Assembly: GCA_017547125.1 (NCBI GenBank)
Contig: JAFYQL010000152.1
Location: 1-6,436, forward strand
Length of the DNA stretch: 6,436 bases
Direction: 5' to 3'
Source: Bacillota bacterium
GTDB lineage: Bacteria > Bacillota > Clostridia > Lachnospirales > Anaerotignaceae
The notes below the pieces were generated by a model. It was not told the DNA's origin. It did not search any database and saw only the letters and a program-made list of their open reading frames with translations. Shown piece after piece: positions 6,234-6,436 of this stretch. The translations under genes and the position numbers were made by a program. Within the stretch, counting starts at the first letter, position 1, and every line of letters starts with the position of its first letter.

Positions 6234-6436
6234 ATGAAAAGAACAAATATCGGCGGTCAGGCTGTTATTGAAGGCGTAATGATGATGGGAAAAAAGATTT
6301 ACGCTATGGCTGTAAGAGTTCCTGACGGCAGTATTACTATAGAAAAAAATCCAAAAGAAGTTCTCTTAAGCAAATATGCGCTTTTCAAAAAGCCGATTTT
6401 CAGAGGTGTGGCTTCTTTTATAGAAAGCATGGTAGT
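6234..6436 (+). CDS. DUF1385 (YqhQ-like) protein, 3' truncated by window
   Basis: Only the first 67 codons are visible. The N-terminus contains GGQAVIEGVMMMG (residues 7-19), the signature start of DUF1385 proteins such as B. subtilis YqhQ, followed by YAMAVRVPDG and the FRGVASFIESM segment. Family members are about 300 aa with membrane-spanning segments further on; the biochemical function is not settled, though some databases label them metal-dependent enzymes. In many clostridial genomes this gene follows rho-rpmE and precedes prmC and prfA, so those genes would be predicted just beyond the window. There are 20 nt between the preceding terminator and the ATG, leaving no space for a promoter. 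Confidence 0.93.
   Translation, partial: MKRTNIGGQAVIEGVMMMGKKIYAMAVRVPDGSITIEKNPKEVLLSKYALFKKPIFRGVASFIESMV

Overview
The window looks like chromosomal DNA from an AT-rich, low-GC Gram-positive anaerobe of the class Clostridia, possibly Lachnospiraceae-like. The evidence is: strong AGGAGG-type ribosome binding sites, sigma-A style promoters, A/T-rich codon choice (Leu CTT, Arg AGA, Lys AAA/AAG), hairpin-plus-U-tract terminators, and the gene order rho - rpmE - DUF1385 gene. That order is familiar from clostridial genomes, where prmC and prfA often follow. The placement is inference, not a species call. All recognised genes are on the + strand, and I see no mobile element, CRISPR array, tRNA or rRNA.

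Layout. Positions 1-2225 hold the 3' part of a large M16C (presequence-protease/insulinase-like) metallopeptidase gene whose catalytic N-terminal part lies upstream of the window. A YgjP/SprT-type zinc metallopeptidase gene follows 19 nt later, probably starting at TTG 2245, and the two-gene peptidase unit ends at an intrinsic terminator (2995-3029). A 280-nt intergenic region (2968-3247) carries this terminator, a Spo0A-box-like site, an 11-bp inverted repeat and a good sigma-A promoter (3141-3169). This promoter faces a gene for a single-pass membrane protein with a long charged N-terminal region, a coiled coil, a Thr/Ser linker and a C-terminal LysM domain (3248-4516). Rho follows after 24 nt (4541-5866) with no promoter of its own that I can see, so the LysM protein and Rho appear to be co-transcribed. 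rpmE (ribosomal protein L31, zinc-binding form) has its own strong extended -10 promoter (5876-5904) and a strong terminator (6182-6213). Only 20 nt later a DUF1385 (YqhQ-like) gene begins and runs off the window.

How it fits together. The first two genes are a peptidase pair. The rest is a housekeeping information-processing block (Rho, L31, DUF1385) with an uncharacterised LysM membrane protein at its head. The most interesting points are the LysM-rho coupling, the candidate Spo0A-controlled promoter (0A-like box over a -35-like hexamer, 21-bp spacer) upstream of that operon, a C-rich/G-poor tract in the LysM linker just before rho that could be a Rho loading site, and the lack of room for a promoter in front of the DUF1385 gene, which implies readthrough of the rpmE terminator. 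I see no clearly novel multi-gene system; the novelty is in the LysM protein and the regulatory layout.
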